Positions 23,015-35,377 are shown, numbered from the stretch's first letter. The stretch: DNA of 64,000 bases from Kalmusia sp. IMI 367209 (GCA_027946365.1 JAPEUQ010000011.1:1116001-1180000), one strand, 5' to 3'. Notes: generated by a model from the sequence alone, not told the origin. Translations and numbers: made by a program.

Positions 23015-23796
23015 ATGCTCTTCTCCAAGACCCTCGCGTTGGCCATGGCCCTCGCGCCGACCATCCTCTTCGCCGCGCCCACTCCTTCCCGGACCATCGA
23101 CTCCACTGCCGACCTCTCCAAACGCTACCTAGACCCGGCCACGGTCCGCAAGCTGGAAGACGGCGTCTGTGACCTCAGCGGTGCAGTCATGCCAGCCGGT
23201 ACGTCCACCACCCCTCCTTCCAAAGGATACATCAACTAACAACCACCATAGCTCCTACTCCCCTTCCTCCACCCTCCACCGGCCTGACCCTCGGCCACGT
23301 CGCCATCGGCCGCGGCACGCAAAACTACACGTGCGCATCCAATACGGCAGCCGACGTGCCCAAGCTGCAAGGCGCCAACGCCACGCTCTACAACGCCACA
23401 TGCTACACGGTGCGGTCGCCGTCGGTGCTCGCCTCGATCCCAGCCATCGCCCTCAACCACGCCGTGGACCTCACCAACGACGTGCAAAAGTACACCGTCT
23501 CGGGCCACCACGAGTTCACGGCCGCGGGCGTCCCGCTGTTCCGCCTCGTCACCGACAAGACCAACTACGGCTACGTGCAGGGCAAGAGCATCGCCAACTC
23601 GACGGCCCCCGCGGACAGCGCGAAGGGCGACAATGGCCTCGGCAGCGTGCCCTGGCTCAAGCTCAACGCCGTCGAGGGCGACTACAAGGAGGTCTACCGA
23701 TTAGTCACCGCGGGGGGCGTCGCGCCCAAGACGTGCGATGGCCAGCCTGACAAGTTCTACGTGCAGTATGCTGCCGAGTACTGGTTCTGGAAGTAG
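23015..23796 (+). CDS. Secreted DUF3455 family protein
   Basis: Exons 23015-23198 and 23252-23796 give 242 residues; the 53-bp intron has a GTACGT donor and a CATAG acceptor. The start opens a textbook signal peptide (FSKTLALAMALAPTILFAAP). LSKRY at about 35 could be a Kex2-type processing site. The body has the DUF3455 landmarks: GHVAIGRGTQNYTC, a PWLKL block, VYRLVTAGGVAPKTC and the ending YVQYAAEYWFWK. Three N-glycosylation sequons are visible (NYT, NAT, NST). Family function is unknown; members are abundant in secretomes of plant-associated and saprotrophic fungi. Codon use is strongly C-ending, suggesting high expression. Confidence 0.9.
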
Positions 23797-24049
23797 GATG
23801 CTCCTGGCTGTGGGGAGGCATAGGTTCGCGGGGTCTTTTGTACAGAAGCATTGGGCGGCGTTTTTTTTCCCTCTTCTTCTTCTTCGGGTGGAAATGTTGA
23901 AGCGACCAGCATCGTTGCCCTGGTGGGCGGTTCATGGAAGGTCGCTCTGGTTCCCTTGGGCTAGCAACAAGGAGAAATAGGCTAATTTCAATAATAAAAT
24001 AACAATTCTTGAAGCTCTAATATGGGTATCATCTTTTTTTTTATTTTGG

Positions 24050-25714
24050 TCAAGGCCCTTGACTCTCGTCCGTCTCTTCCCTCTTCTCCCTGCTGCGACG
24101 CGCATTACGTTTGCGCGACATGTCTTTTGAATTCGTAATTGCATCTACCTCGTTCGCCTTCCCACCCTTGAGCACCTTCTTTGGCCAATTCTTGCATATA
24201 TCGATGCGCGAGCGAGGAGCGAAAATCTCCAGAATGACATAGAGCAAGTAATCCACAATGGCGCAGAGGCAGAACAGCTTGCCAGCCCAAATGCCACAGC
24301 CGTAGTACCGTTTCAGCCGGTCGATGAGCGCAAAGCTCCGCACGTCGATGCCATCATACACCCGCTCGGTGCGCTGGGCGACATCGGTCCACGAGTACAT
24401 TTGCTTGACCTGGCTGTGGAACAAGTCTGTCCGGACCTTGCCTTCTCTGAGCTTGGCAATGGCGCGCCCAGTGGCGGCGACGATGTCGTCTTCTTCCGGA
24501 GCGGCGAACTCGGTCATGTGGTTGGGCAAGACCTCGGGCACGCCGCCCACGCGGGTGCAGACGACGTAGAGTCCGCAGGATGCTGCTTCCACGATGACGG
24601 TCCCAAAGGCCTCTGTCAGCGACGGGTTCAGGAAGATGTGGCCCTGCACCATGACGTCGCGGACTTCCTCGTGGCGTACTGCGCCTAGCAGGAGGATCCT
24701 GTCTTGTAATACGTTTCGCTCGATCATTTGCTCGAGATCGATTGCCTTCGGGCCGGTTCCCGCGACAATGAAGCGTACGTTTGGGTGTGATGCGAGGATG
24801 CGGGGGATGGCTGCGATGAGAAGATCGACCCCCTTGTTGTAGAACAGCCGCAGAATAGCTACGATTGTTATTGTATCGTTTGGCCCGATAGCCTGCGGGG
24901 GGCCGGGGGCATTATTGCGGCGTGGCTGTAGGGAATCGTGGGACAAGGGACGGAAGTTCTCGGCCACGACAGCATTGGGGATGACGGAGACCATGAGCGG
25001 GTCCAGCGATGCCCTCAGCACGCAGTTCTCTTTGCTTGGTATCTCTTCAGCTTATGATCTCTAGGAACGCTCTGGTTACGTACCAGGTATGGCTAACGCA
25101 GATGACGTGGTCGACGTCGCTCAGAGTGAATTTCAGAAGCTTGTTCGTGAGGATACTTCCAGCGTCTGCAAAGCCGAAGAGACTGTGGTCCGTAAACACG
25201 GTCCTCAAGCCCATAGTCCGCGCATGAAGAATCGCCTCATTACACAGATTGCTGAGACTAGCATGGCCATGCACTATCTGGATTTGTTCGCGGATTACGA
25301 TGTTTCGAAAGATGGGGAAGAAGGAGAAGACGGTGGGGAAGGTCGTTTCGCGGTAGACGGTCCAGAACGGGACGTAGTAGACCTTGAGACCGTTGGTGAG
25401 GTAGCGAACTCCCTTCCGGCCCTTGTACGCGTGGGTGATGATTATCACTTTGTGGCCGCGATCGATGAGTTTCTGGCTATGTAAGAAGGGGGAGAGGAGA
25501 GAGAGAGGGGCGAGGCAGCTGACACTGGATAGCTGGTACATGTGACTTTCGACTCCGCCTGGCACCCATTAGACTATATGGTCATCCCAGTGCGTTATAC
25601 TCGTCCGTACCTGGCTGCGGGTAGAAATTGTCGCTAACCATGCTGTGCAGATGTGAGCGTGAGCACTGGCAATGGCGCGGATATTGGGTATGCGTACGCG
25701 ATATTGTAGGGCAT
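24050..25714 (-). CDS. GPI3: GPI-GlcNAc transferase catalytic subunit (PIG-A/Gpi3)
   Basis: Five exons (25714-25698, 25642-25611, 25558-25524, 25472-25084, 25034-24050) assemble to 485 residues. Three tiny first exons rebuild the conserved start [20 protein letters not shown] and [14 protein letters not shown]. The GT4 glycosyltransferase core follows, with [36 protein letters not shown] and the catalytic-site segment NPSLTEAFG...EAASCG. Near the C-terminus a hydrophobic span ([19 protein letters not shown]) is the ER membrane anchor. It transfers GlcNAc from UDP-GlcNAc to phosphatidylinositol, the first step of GPI-anchor synthesis, on the cytosolic ER face. Intron 3 uses a GTCAGC donor and intron 4 an AAG acceptor, both weak. 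It shares a 221-bp promoter region with DBP6. Confidence 0.94.
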
Positions 25715-25935
25715 TGTGGCTATTTCGAGGGCAGGGACCTCGAACGTGTGAAGGCGTAGAATGCATAGCAATTCACTCACGGCCAGCTGTTGGTGGTGCG
25801 TTGAATCACCCCGCGCTGCACGAGGCGGAGGTCGCGATGGAGCTCCGCGTCGGCGTTTGTGGGTCCGCGAAATCTTGGCCAACTTTTTGACATTTCTACC
25901 TGCGTAACGACACCGCCCGACGCAGCCACCTCGAC
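25715..25935. promoter_or_regulatory. Bidirectional promoter GPI3 / DBP6
   Basis: 221 bp separate the divergent ATGs, so both promoters lie here. No TATA box is seen, as is common for housekeeping pairs. Confidence 0.5.
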
Positions 25936-28038
25936 ATGGCGCCCATGGTCGCGCGCTTCTACCCGCCGAAGAAGCCTGCGAAGGCTGCAGAGCCCCTGCA
26001 GACCAAAATACTACCCGAGTCGACCCGCCGCCCGTCGCCCTCCCCGCCCAGTGAACATGGCGCGAACTCCCCAAGAATAGATAATGCACATGAGAATGTG
26101 CCAGCCGAACCATCGAGACCGCCGAAGAAACTCAAGAAACGGAAGCGAGATTCCGAAGCCCAAATTGGAGCACAAGACGAGGGCGAGGGCGCAACCCCCA
26201 AGAAGCATAAGACTCTGTTCTCGAAATTTGAAAAGGTTTCCCGGAAAGCCAAAGAACAGCCACGACAAGACCCATATGATGAGCAACAAGAAAAACCAGA
26301 GGTAGTTCTTCGAGAGTTAGAGCCTCTGCCTCAGCCCGCACCTGTCCCCGATCCTGTCTTCGAGCCTACCTTCTCGGTCCTTCCGACATGGCTCGCGCAA
26401 CCAATCACTGTCGAAGCCTCTGAGCGCGTACCGTTCGACAAGCTAGGCGTCGAGCCCTCATTCGTGAAGAAACTGGAGAAGCAGGGATATACTGAGGCTC
26501 TGGCTGTGCAATCTGCGCTTCTGCCAATGCTTCAACCTGGATACCAACAGCACTTAGGCGACATCTGCGTTTCAGCAAGGACAGGCTCAGGAAAGACGCT
26601 AGCTTATCTTCTCCCAATCGTCGAAGCGCTGAAGGACCGTACTACTCCGGTGCTTTCTGCCATCATAGTGGTCCCAACCCGACAACTTGTCGACCAGGCC
26701 TTGCAGGTGGCCGGAGAACTTTGTGCTGGTACAAAGATCAAGATCGGAACTGCTGTCGGTAGCGTACCCTTCGCTACCGAGCAGAAGCAATTGGTCAAGC
26801 TAAGAGCCCAATATGACCCCAAGAGAGCCACAATTTTGCACGAGAAAGCGAAACATCAGAGGGAGACAGGGTTTGTAGAGAACCGCGGCCTCATGGAAGA
26901 TTTAATGACCCTGCCACTCGACCACATTCCACGCTATGATTCTGCCGTTGACATTCTCATCTGCACCCCCGGAAGATTGGTCGAGCATATTGAATCTACG
27001 ACTGGATTTCTACTACGCTCAATCAAGTGGTTGGTCATCGATGAAGCAGACCAGCTTCTGAACCAAAATTTTCAAGGCTGGTCAACAGTACTGATGGATG
27101 CGTTGCATGGCGAGACGCCCGAAGACATGATGAATGCACAAGAACAGCTTCGGAGGCAAAGACAGACAACAGGGAGCAGACCCATCCTACCCTCTTCAGC
27201 CTTTCGTCAAATCACTAAAGTAATACTAAGTGCCACCATGGAGAAAGATCTGACTAAGCTGGGAACACTAAAGCTCAAAAGGCCTAAGCTAGTCTCCGTA
27301 CAGGACGAACTGGAACAGTCTCTCGCTGCAGCTGATGGCGATAGCTTTGAGCTGCCATCAACTTTAGACGAGTTCGCCGTACCTGTCGGAGTTGGACAGA
27401 AAAAGCCTCTATATTTGTTGTATCTCCTCCTAAGCAACATCTTCAAATCGGTCGGCGAGGATGACCAGGAGGACTCTTCTAGCGATGACAGCGAGTCTGA
27501 GGCTGACAACAATTTTTCCATCGCACAACACAAAAATCGGGTCTTGATCTTCACTAAGAGTAATGAGAGCGCATCCCGGTTATCACACCTATTGTCCGTT
27601 ATGGAACCGTCGCTCAAAGAATACCTCAAGACTATGACCCCATCTTCAACCGCGAAAGCCTCTAAAAAGCTACTTCGATCTTTCAGTTCTGGTTCAACCA
27701 AGATATTGATTGCCTCTGACGTCGCATCTCGAGGTCTGGATATTCCCGACATTACACATGTCATCAATTACGACATCCCTCCGAGTAACACCAGTTATGT
27801 ACACCGTGTCGGTCGAACAGCACGTGCGGGCAAAGCAGGGGAAGCATGGACATTGTTCACAAAGTCGGAAGCTGCCTGGTTCTGGAATCAGTTGGCGAGG
27901 GGTGACAATATACGAAGAGGCGAGAGAAAGGTCAAGCGAGTGGAATGGAAGGACCGCAGTGTGGAATACAACAGGAGGAGAACGTACGACGCCGCTCTAG
28001 CAGAATTGCAAGGTGCTGTTGAGAGTGCCGATGGATAA
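25936..28038 (+). CDS. DBP6: DEAD-box RNA helicase Dbp6 (DDX51-like)
   Basis: Intronless, 700 residues. A basic, Pro/Lys-rich N-terminus (KKLKKRKRD, a likely nuclear/nucleolar signal) precedes the helicase core. Motifs in order: motif I ARTGSGKT (214-221), Ia PTRQLVDQ, Ib TPGRL, II DEAD (369-372), III SAT, V ASRGLDI and VI HRVGRTAR. An acidic Ser/Asp-rich insertion (about residues 507-530) sits between the two RecA domains. LPTWLAQPITV just before the Q motif and the overall layout match Dbp6, which acts in early 60S ribosomal subunit assembly in the nucleolus. Assignment to Dbp6 rather than another DEAD-box protein rests on this layout. Confidence 0.92.
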   Translation: MAPMVARFYPPKKPAKAAEPLQTKILPESTRRPSPSPPSEHGANSPRIDNAHENVPAEPSRPPKKLKKRKRDSEAQIGAQDEGEGATPKKHKTLFSKFEKVSRKAKEQPRQDPYDEQQEKPEVVLRELEPLPQPAPVPDPVFEPTFSVLPTWLAQPITVEASERVPFDKLGVEPSFVKKLEKQGYTEALAVQSALLPMLQPGYQQHLGDICVSARTGSGKTLAYLLPIVEALKDRTTPVLSAIIVVPTRQLVDQALQVAGELCAGTKIKIGTAVGSVPFATEQKQLVKLRAQYDPKRATILHEKAKHQRETGFVENRGLMEDLMTLPLDHIPRYDSAVDILICTPGRLVEHIESTTGFLLRSIKWLVIDEADQLLNQNFQGWSTVLMDALHGETPEDMMNAQEQLRRQRQTTGSRPILPSSAFRQITKVILSATMEKDLTKLGTLKLKRPKLVSVQDELEQSLAAADGDSFELPSTLDEFAVPVGVGQKKPLYLLYLLLSNIFKSVGEDDQEDSSSDDSESEADNNFSIAQHKNRVLIFTKSNESASRLSHLLSVMEPSLKEYLKTMTPSSTAKASKKLLRSFSSGSTKILIASDVASRGLDIPDITHVINYDIPPSNTSYVHRVGRTARAGKAGEAWTLFTKSEAAWFWNQLARGDNIRRGERKVKRVEWKDRSVEYNRRRTYDAALAELQGAVESADG

Positions 28039-30321
28039 TGGGCAGCAAGAATACTGCAGAAACGAAAGATTTGAACAAGCAGAGGCGAGCGCTTCCCGGA
28101 AGTGTACCTGTTCACAGCCTAAGACACTTCATGGTGTGGTGCTGTAGGAGGACATGCAGTGCTTAATCACTATTTTGTCTCGAAACAGCAGGTAGATGTC
28201 CTCGACAGCTGAGCTCGGTCGTATTCGCGATGTTGTTAACGAGCAGGTCTACACTACAAGCTGTACAAAGGCTATGGCGGAAGTCGGTGCCGGCTTGTAT
28301 TTCCGCATCAGGAAGTTGGGATAACTTAGCATAGAAACTCGGGGCTGCTGTCAGGCACCGCTACGCCCTCCGGCACAAGCAGAACTCATTGACGGCGGCA
28401 CCTGTTTTGAAAATGACCGACAGCACGGCATTCTATGACACATTGACGCGCTGTCACATGCCGTACGCCGCTTAGGATCTGTTGGATACCGGCGACTCCA
28501 GTGTAATGTGTTCAAGTAACGCCCAGTCCAAGATAAGCTAAGTATGACCTATTGCGCCCGCAGTATCACATAGCTGTCAAGAGGATGGACGGGCAACGCC
28601 GTCACCTACATACAATGCACAATGATGCCACCACGCTTCCAGAAGAAACCGCCCTGCGTGACAATGCATGGTGACAAGCTTCGCGTTCAAAGCTTCTTCG
28701 TGCAAGAAGTCTTGGAGATAGTGCTTGGTACCCTCCTATCTCTCCGCCTTCTGGTACATGTCTATGCCGAGGGCCAGAATCCGGGGACAAACTTTGCTTG
28801 GGTGCATGAGGGAGGTGGGCATGACGGATCTACGGTGTGGCTTATCCCGAAAGGGCAGGTCGAACAGCAGCTACAAGACAACCGACACACGCGACTTTGG
28901 TTGGCGGATTGTTTCATACACGATTGTACACGCGATTCCATCTCACAAAGTCGCTGCTAGAAGCCATTGGCAGATGCGTGTGCGACGGCGTGACGAGTGC
29001 TGTGTAGCTTTACCATGTACTGTGTGTACCACATCTGAGCTTAGCGCCCATGTACCATCAAACGTGGGCTCGTGTTTAACCTTTCTTCAACGACACTCAC
29101 ACCCTAGTTCTCTTATCGTTGCACCTAAACGCACCCACGCTGCCTATATCCGGACAATATGTGATCGGCAATACAGGGTAATCTATCTGCTTGGAGCAAT
29201 TGGTGGGGATGCCTCGAAATCTCGCCACCCACACTTTGCGCATCGCCCCAGACTGTCGCGTTTGATCGCACCTTCCAGTCAACGCCTGACGTGCTTGGGA
29301 ATCATGGCGATATCCCTTGCTCATGCTTCAAGAGTCATGATGGAGGTGGCCGAGATGAAGGAGGTCGGCAGGGAGTTTCTCGGCTCGTCTTCGCCGACAG
29401 TCTGTCCGGAACGGCCAGTCTAACCTTAAATCTCGAAACCACTTTCATCCGTGGACCAATCTACTATCGCGACATAAGGCATATCGCCAAGCAACCCCGT
29501 TTCCAGCGGCTGTCGCCAGGAAGCTTGCATTCGCCAAGATACAAGGAATATTGCTTGTTTGCAAGCTCCGCTCTCTCCTCACTGGCCGGCCATGTTTCTC
29601 TCCTGCGACAATCGTCATTCTGTTTGACGCGCAGCACTAACGCTGATCACTAGCGGTCGGTAGTCGAGCGTTCACCCGTTCATTAAGCATATTCGCCAGT
29701 CGTTAGCAGGGCGTGGGATGGTATTTCATGGTGGCAGGCGCCTGAGCCTACGAAACGTGAACCGGACCGCACCGAGCCAACGTTCCTAGCCACTAGAAAC
29801 CCCTTACAATTCTACTAGCAGCCAATTGTCTGTGATAGACGCCCTTGATCATATCTGTGTTACAGAACGAGCTAGACACACATTTCCTTCCCGGGCCATC
29901 AACTCTACCGGCGGCTCCATGTACAAGCTGCAATGATGGTGGCCTTGATAAGCTCCGCATGCCTGTCCGGCCGTCGATCTCAAACCGGAAGGTTAGTTCA
30001 TGCCGATGATCACCTACATCTATGCGGGCTCCCGTACCTGCCAAGAAAGGCTTCGCCAGTCAATGGTGTGCTAACGTCGTTTGATGAGCGAAGGCGATGC
30101 CCGCCCTGCAAACTTGGGCGTTGCCAAATGACCAGGTAAACCGCCACACTATAGGGCAGGTGGATCAACTCCCCATGTACAAGATCTGTGCGACAGAGAC
30201 TACGTACGGGTATAAAGAGAAGCATCCTCCCGCCCACTTCACAAGCCTCATCCTCACTGTGGGCCATTTCCTTCGAGGACCTCCTTCGCTTCTCTCTGTT
30301 CGATTGTAACTATCAACTACA
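28039..30321. other. Gene-poor region
   Basis: 2.3 kb with no supported gene. The longest frame (28725-29423, 232 codons) has an irregular composition and no recognisable domain. I see no terminal repeats, transposase motif or RNA gene. The last 150 bp is the protease promoter. Confidence 0.45.
30211..30216 (+). promoter_or_regulatory. TATA box of the aspartic protease gene
   Basis: TATAAA 106 bp upstream of the ATG at 30322, a good spacing for a fungal TATA-dependent, inducible gene. Confidence 0.6.
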
Positions 30322-31851
30322 ATGCCGTCTCTCGCCTCCATCACGGCCGCTCTGGCCCTTGCCACGACTGTCATCTCGACACCCGTTGACCACCGCAAGG
30401 GTTTCTCGATCAAACAAGTAGAGCGCAAGGTCTTTGCCAAGAATGGTCCCAAAACCATTGTGAAGACGCTACGCAAGTTCGGCAAGCCTGTACCGGAACA
30501 CATTCTCAAGGCCGCCGAGATCGGTCCTAGTGATGAGGTCCTCACTGCCCTCGCGGCCAACGGCTCTGATCCTGCGGTACCAGGAGATGCTTACGATTCG
30601 TTGTATCTCTCCCCCGTCACCATTGGAACGACCAGCCCAACGACCGTCCAGCTTGACTTTGACACTGGGTCTGGTGATCTGTAAGTGATATATTTCGATC
30701 ATTTGTTATATTGCTGTTTTGGGATATGCGCCAAGGGAGATCTACTAGGCTGTCAGCATTCAGCCGTCATAGTAGGATCCAAAACGAGCGACTCCCCACC
30801 AAATTTCATACGCAAGCACCGCACGCATTGTCTCGATCAGTTTCTTGCAGTGGATGTCATATAGCATGACCGTTGGCGAGCATGTTTACCCCACGGCATT
30901 TGTTATGATTCCCTCTGATTCAGCGCATTGCAAGAATTCACAAAATTTCGGCATTTTGGAGCACTGACTAATGATTTCAGATGGGTCTTCTCTTCGCTAC
31001 AAGCCTCTTCTCAGTTGGCTGGACATGACTACTACAAGGTCGACTCCTCCAAGGCCATCAGCGGTGCCACCTGGAAGATTTCCTACGGTGATGGCTCCGG
31101 TGCCGCAGGCAAGGTTTATGCCGACAAGGTCGTCGTCGGTGGTGTAACCGCAACTTCTCAAGCCGTCGAGGCCGCAACTTCGGTCTCCTCCGCGTTCCAA
31201 CAAGACACGGACACAGATGGCCTGCTCGGTCTCTCCTTCTCCACCCTTAACACGGTGAAGCCCACGCCGCAGAAGACCTTCTTCGACAACGTGCGCAGCT
31301 CCCTCCCCTCGCCCCTCTTCGCCGCCACCCTCAAGTACCACGCCGCGGGTACCTACGATTTCGGTTACCTAGACTCGACCAAGTACACTGGTGCCATCAC
31401 CTACGTCAACGTCGACACCTCGCAGGGCTGGTGGCAGTTCAGCTTCAGCGGCTACACCGTCGGCACCGGCTCCACCGTCTCGTCGACCATTAACGGCATT
31501 GCCGACACTGGCACCACGCTCCTGTACCTGCCTACCGCCGTCGTCAAGGCCTACTACGCCAAGGTTTCCGGCGCGACTAACAGCGCTACCTACGGCGGCT
31601 ACGTCTTCTCGTGCTCTGCGACTCTCCCTGACTTCAGCCTTACGCTCAACGGTGTTAAGCAGCGCGTTCCGGGCAAGTACATCAACTACTCGCCTGTTCA
31701 GACGGGCAGCTCGACCTGCTTCGGTGGCATCCAGACCAACGATGGTATTGGTTTCAGCATTTTCGGCGATATCTTCCTGAAGAGCAAGTACGTTGTATTC
31801 GAGCAGAGCACTACCCCGCGCCTCGGATTGGCAGACCAGCCTGGAATTTAG
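30322..31851 (+). CDS. Secreted pepsin-type aspartic protease (family A1, aspergillopepsin-like)
   Basis: Exons 30322-30680 and 30981-31851 give 409 residues, normal for a fungal preproenzyme. A signal peptide ([17 protein letters not shown]) and a propeptide with basic residues (about 20-85) precede the mature part. The catalytic aspartates are D114 in FDTGSGDLW, split by the intron, and D295 in IADTGTTLL. The flap Tyr is in SYGDGSG. Relatives usually have DTGSSDLW, so the second Ser is replaced by Gly here. One Cys pair is visible near the C-terminus (FSCSAT and STCFGG). The enzyme should be secreted and act at acidic pH. The 300-bp intron is several times longer than most introns in the window. 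C-ending codons dominate exon 2. Confidence 0.93.
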
Positions 31852-34645
31852 GGTGTGAGTTTGAGGGTGTTACTCGCCACGCTGAAGATTTTTTTCTTAA
31901 TGTATAGTCGCGCCTGTGGGGGAGTGGTTACGTGGGGGAGCAGGGAACTGGCCTTCTTGACGAGTGAGATAGGGTGTACATGACTTGATGACACGATTGG
32001 TATATATCGCTGGAAGAAGGCAAACGGAACATATTCATCCTTGCTCCCTTTTTACGTGAGGTGGTAATATTCGGGCTCCGCGAACCTATCCTGATGCCCA
32101 ATGTATAAGATGCTGTGCCAGCACCGCCCTCGTTGTCGGCGCCGCCGATCAATATAAGCCACTCCCCCATCATTGACATCATGATTGAGTGCAACTGCTC
32201 TGCACGTGCATGGCGTCCACGGCTCGTATTCGCCGCGTCATTATGCGTCTAGACCGTGGTTCCAGACTGCATTGCGGACGCCCATCCCCGCGCTGGGGGT
32301 GCTGTGGCGCCTGCGCGTCACGGGTCGGATCCAGTGTTCCGATGTGGTAGGTGGAGTTGGTGGCGGAGGGGTGGTTTGGAAAGAGGACGCGGACGTTGGG
32401 CATGTGTGTACGGGAGGATGCGGGAATCTGTGCGATAGCCCTGGCTTGCATGGAATGGGAGGGATGTCCCGCTACGGAAATAAAGTGCGAGCTGGGGAAC
32501 TTGGAGATGTTGAGGTTTGGTAGCATCGGAGGGAAAGTAGGACGGTGGATGATGCCTCTTCTGTTTTCTTTTTGTGTTTCCCGGTGGGCTCCGACAACTC
32601 CTACTATTCAACTAGTCATTCGCACTATCGGTGTAGTCTCACGCAAATCTTTCCTCTGGAATTTAGGCGTCCAAGTATACCCCCTTCGACTTTTGGTTAA
32701 CGCCGCGGTAGGGCGTAGTACAAAATCACGGATCCAAGGTACTTAGAGTTTAGAATGAGCCGAGCTAGCGGTACATAGCGATTTTGAGCGCTCGTGGTAT
32801 TGATAAATGGTATGCTGACAGAATTCCAAATCGCTAAGCCTCAATGTGTTATAACACGGATATCCCTGAAATGTGCCTTCGTAAGGGAAAAGAGGGATCA
32901 CTTGTCACGCATGTCGGTAAGATAATGTGTCCATGAATCGCTTGAGATCCAGCGTCATGGCTATAGCGGACAGCTTGGGCATAATTAACCAAATAAGAAC
33001 GTTGAGTACTCAACAGGAGCTACGACTGGACAGCAGGAATACTCCGCAACCCATGTCCGACACAGGAATATAATTTGTGAGAATCACTATGCATGCATGA
33101 ACCCAGAATGTTCCGTGCCAGTAAGATTATGTAAATTGCTAATGACTTCTCGTCCACACGTCTAGTTGCAAGCATTCTGTTAGGCGTACAGAGTGTTCAC
33201 TGTGACCCTAGCCCGAGACCAAGTGTCCCATAAGTGACCAGGCACGAAAGATTGCACCTGCGCTCTTCAAGCAGCATCTATCTTGTCGTGCTATGACGGA
33301 TGTAGGATGCAATGCCGTTGGGAGGCACTTGAGTAGGGCCCATGGTGGCCAAGAATGAGGCGTCGTACCCCTCTCGAGTACTTCGGATGATGAGCGAAAG
33401 AGAGGATATCCCTTATCCGGGGAACGATTGAACCAGTAGATCCCTGTCCCGAGAAGCTCGCGACCGGTGAAGTTTCTGTACGTCCTTAAAGTAAGGCTTC
33501 CCGCAGCATATGCACACCTTGTTCCGCCTATATGTCAGCGGGGAAGTGCGGATAGGAGCCGGTACAATTGTGGTAGTGAATGGACGCTAGGATAGATGAC
33601 TTGAATTTCGGAAGTGAAGCAATCCTCCGCGAGCTAAAGCGAGGCAGTTGCCCGTCCTAGCGTAAGGCTTATCCAGCATGTATACCGTGCCGATACAGTA
33701 TGCAAGTGATCCTTGGGATTGTCCCATCATTGTGATATTGGGCTGGATCGCATCCACAGGGTCTCGACCAAGGATGTTACTAAAAATGCCATGAGTGACC
33801 AACATGGCCATTATAGCTTTTGCAATTCTGTTGGTAGGAACCTTAAATCGAAAAGTACGGGCTCATGAATGTGATGGTGGCTTGCATGAAAAGGCGAGTG
33901 CATCGGCGATCGCGATCCGAATTCATAGATACGAACTCGAGGAATAGAATGGCGAAGTTCCCACAGGAAGGCTAACCTGCTGTGTTCGGATCACAATTCG
34001 TGCGTATGTCGTTCGGAAGATCCAATCAACTTACAAAGCCAATGCTGTTCGAATACTGGACCCTTCTCACATTTCCTATTGGATGGTGGACTGGACGTAA
34101 TGTCGGACCAGCGGACGATTCATGGAAGGTTGGAAAGCTCACCAATTTCTCTGCCTCACTTCGGCTTGCCATATTTCGAACATCTTAAACTTGATTGGTA
34201 TTCGTTCCTTTCTGGTATTGCCTAATTGATGTTCATAGTTTGGTGTGCAATAGAAATACAGGCCGCTGTCCGCCCTCGCAAAAGTACTATGCTATGAGCA
34301 AGTTATTCGCAGACACGATTAGAGGCTAACGTGGTGCTACGGAAACAAGCCGTCGAGGCTTGACTGTGTACACTGCATCGGAGCAAACCTCCGCATTCAT
34401 CAAGACGACCGATGTAGGAGTGAAGAGACTTCGCGCATGGCGTTCATGTCGTAATATTGTATATAAGTCTAAGCGCTGATCGATACGGTTCATGGCTTGG
34501 TCCTCTATGTGAGGGAAACTTTAGTCAGTACGTCCGGATGATGAACTGTACACTGGAAATGTCCCCAGGCTGTAGTGTTGCACTATCTGTGACTGTGTGC
34601 CTCGCTCGTTGGTGTCTCGTCATATTCCTCCTCTTTGGGCCAAGA
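31852..34645. other. Gene-poor region
   Basis: 2.8 kb between the protease and SEC65. On the minus strand at about 31930-32530 there are fragments resembling a kelch repeat (MGEWLILIGGAD), but with stops and frame changes. The rest holds only short unconvincing frames. Confidence 0.4.
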
Positions 34646-35377
34646 TCATTTCTTCTTTTTCTCTTTCTTGCCCTTGCCGCTTCCTCCACCACTAACGGCG
34701 CTGCCGCCGGCACCGCCCATCTCGCCCTGCATTTCAGCCATCATATCCTGTAAAAAGTTTTCACTTACGCCACCACCCGTCAACGCTGGAGAGTGAAGCG
34801 GAAGGATCTTGTTCATCTTCCAGCCTTTGGGCACCGCGGGTTCCGGCATCTCCTTGGGCATAGGAATACCTCTGATGGGTAATCTAAAAGGTGTGTTCTT
34901 CTGTGTCGGATGGGCGTTTAGATACTGTGAAACTAGGATATAAAGGTGATGCTTGTTCTTGACATTTCGGTTCAGCTGCTTCCCATCCTGCTTGAGAAGT
35001 ACGCGTATCCGACCTGGGTTGGCCCAGTCTTTGGGGTGTAGCTTATCGGGTTCAAATACAGTCTGGAGACCCAAGCTTGCGGTAGCATCAGCCATCTCGC
35101 GGGCCAAAGGATTGTCCACAGCCAGCTCCGCGCCCACTCGGCGACCTTCGGCGCGGGTACGAGATCTGTCGAAGTATATCGGGTACAAGCATTGGAAGTG
35201 TTTGGACTTCTCGCGGTCGGCGGAGGTGGTGACGCCTGGGGCTTGCGGTTGAAGCATCTCTGAGGGCATGGCCGAGCTCGGAATGCGGGACGCGTTGATG
35301 AGAGAGGAGGCCTCGGCGAGGTCCATCTCTGGAGGATCAGAGTCCGAGTCGGACACCTCCTCGACTCGCGGGTTCAT
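34646..35377 (-). CDS. SEC65: Signal recognition particle subunit SRP19 (Sec65)
   Basis: Intronless, 243 residues from the ATG at 35377; an in-frame non-ATG extension upstream is not needed. An acidic, Ser-rich N-terminus (SDSDSDPPEMD) is followed by the SRP19 fold: FQCLYPIYFD, SRTRAEGRRV, NPLAREM, HPKDWANPGRIRV, and the RNA-binding tail with KNKHHLYILVSQYL. The C-terminus is Gly-rich and then poly-Lys (GKGKKEKKKK), as in other fungal Sec65 proteins. SRP19 binds helices 6 and 8 of SRP RNA and allows SRP54 to join, in the nucleolus and cytosol. Its product acts upstream of the translocon that contains Sec63, also encoded in this window. Confidence 0.93.
   Translation of the reverse strand: MNPRVEEVSDSDSDPPEMDLAEASSLINASRIPSSAMPSEMLQPQAPGVTTSADREKSKHFQCLYPIYFDRSRTRAEGRRVGAELAVDNPLAREMADATASLGLQTVFEPDKLHPKDWANPGRIRVLLKQDGKQLNRNVKNKHHLYILVSQYLNAHPTQKNTPFRLPIRGIPMPKEMPEPAVPKGWKMNKILPLHSPALTGGGVSENFLQDMMAEMQGEMGGAGGSAVSGGGSGKGKKEKKKK

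Noticed and set aside
28725..29423. 232-codon plus-strand frame
   Set aside because: Irregular composition and no similarity to any family I know; likely chance.
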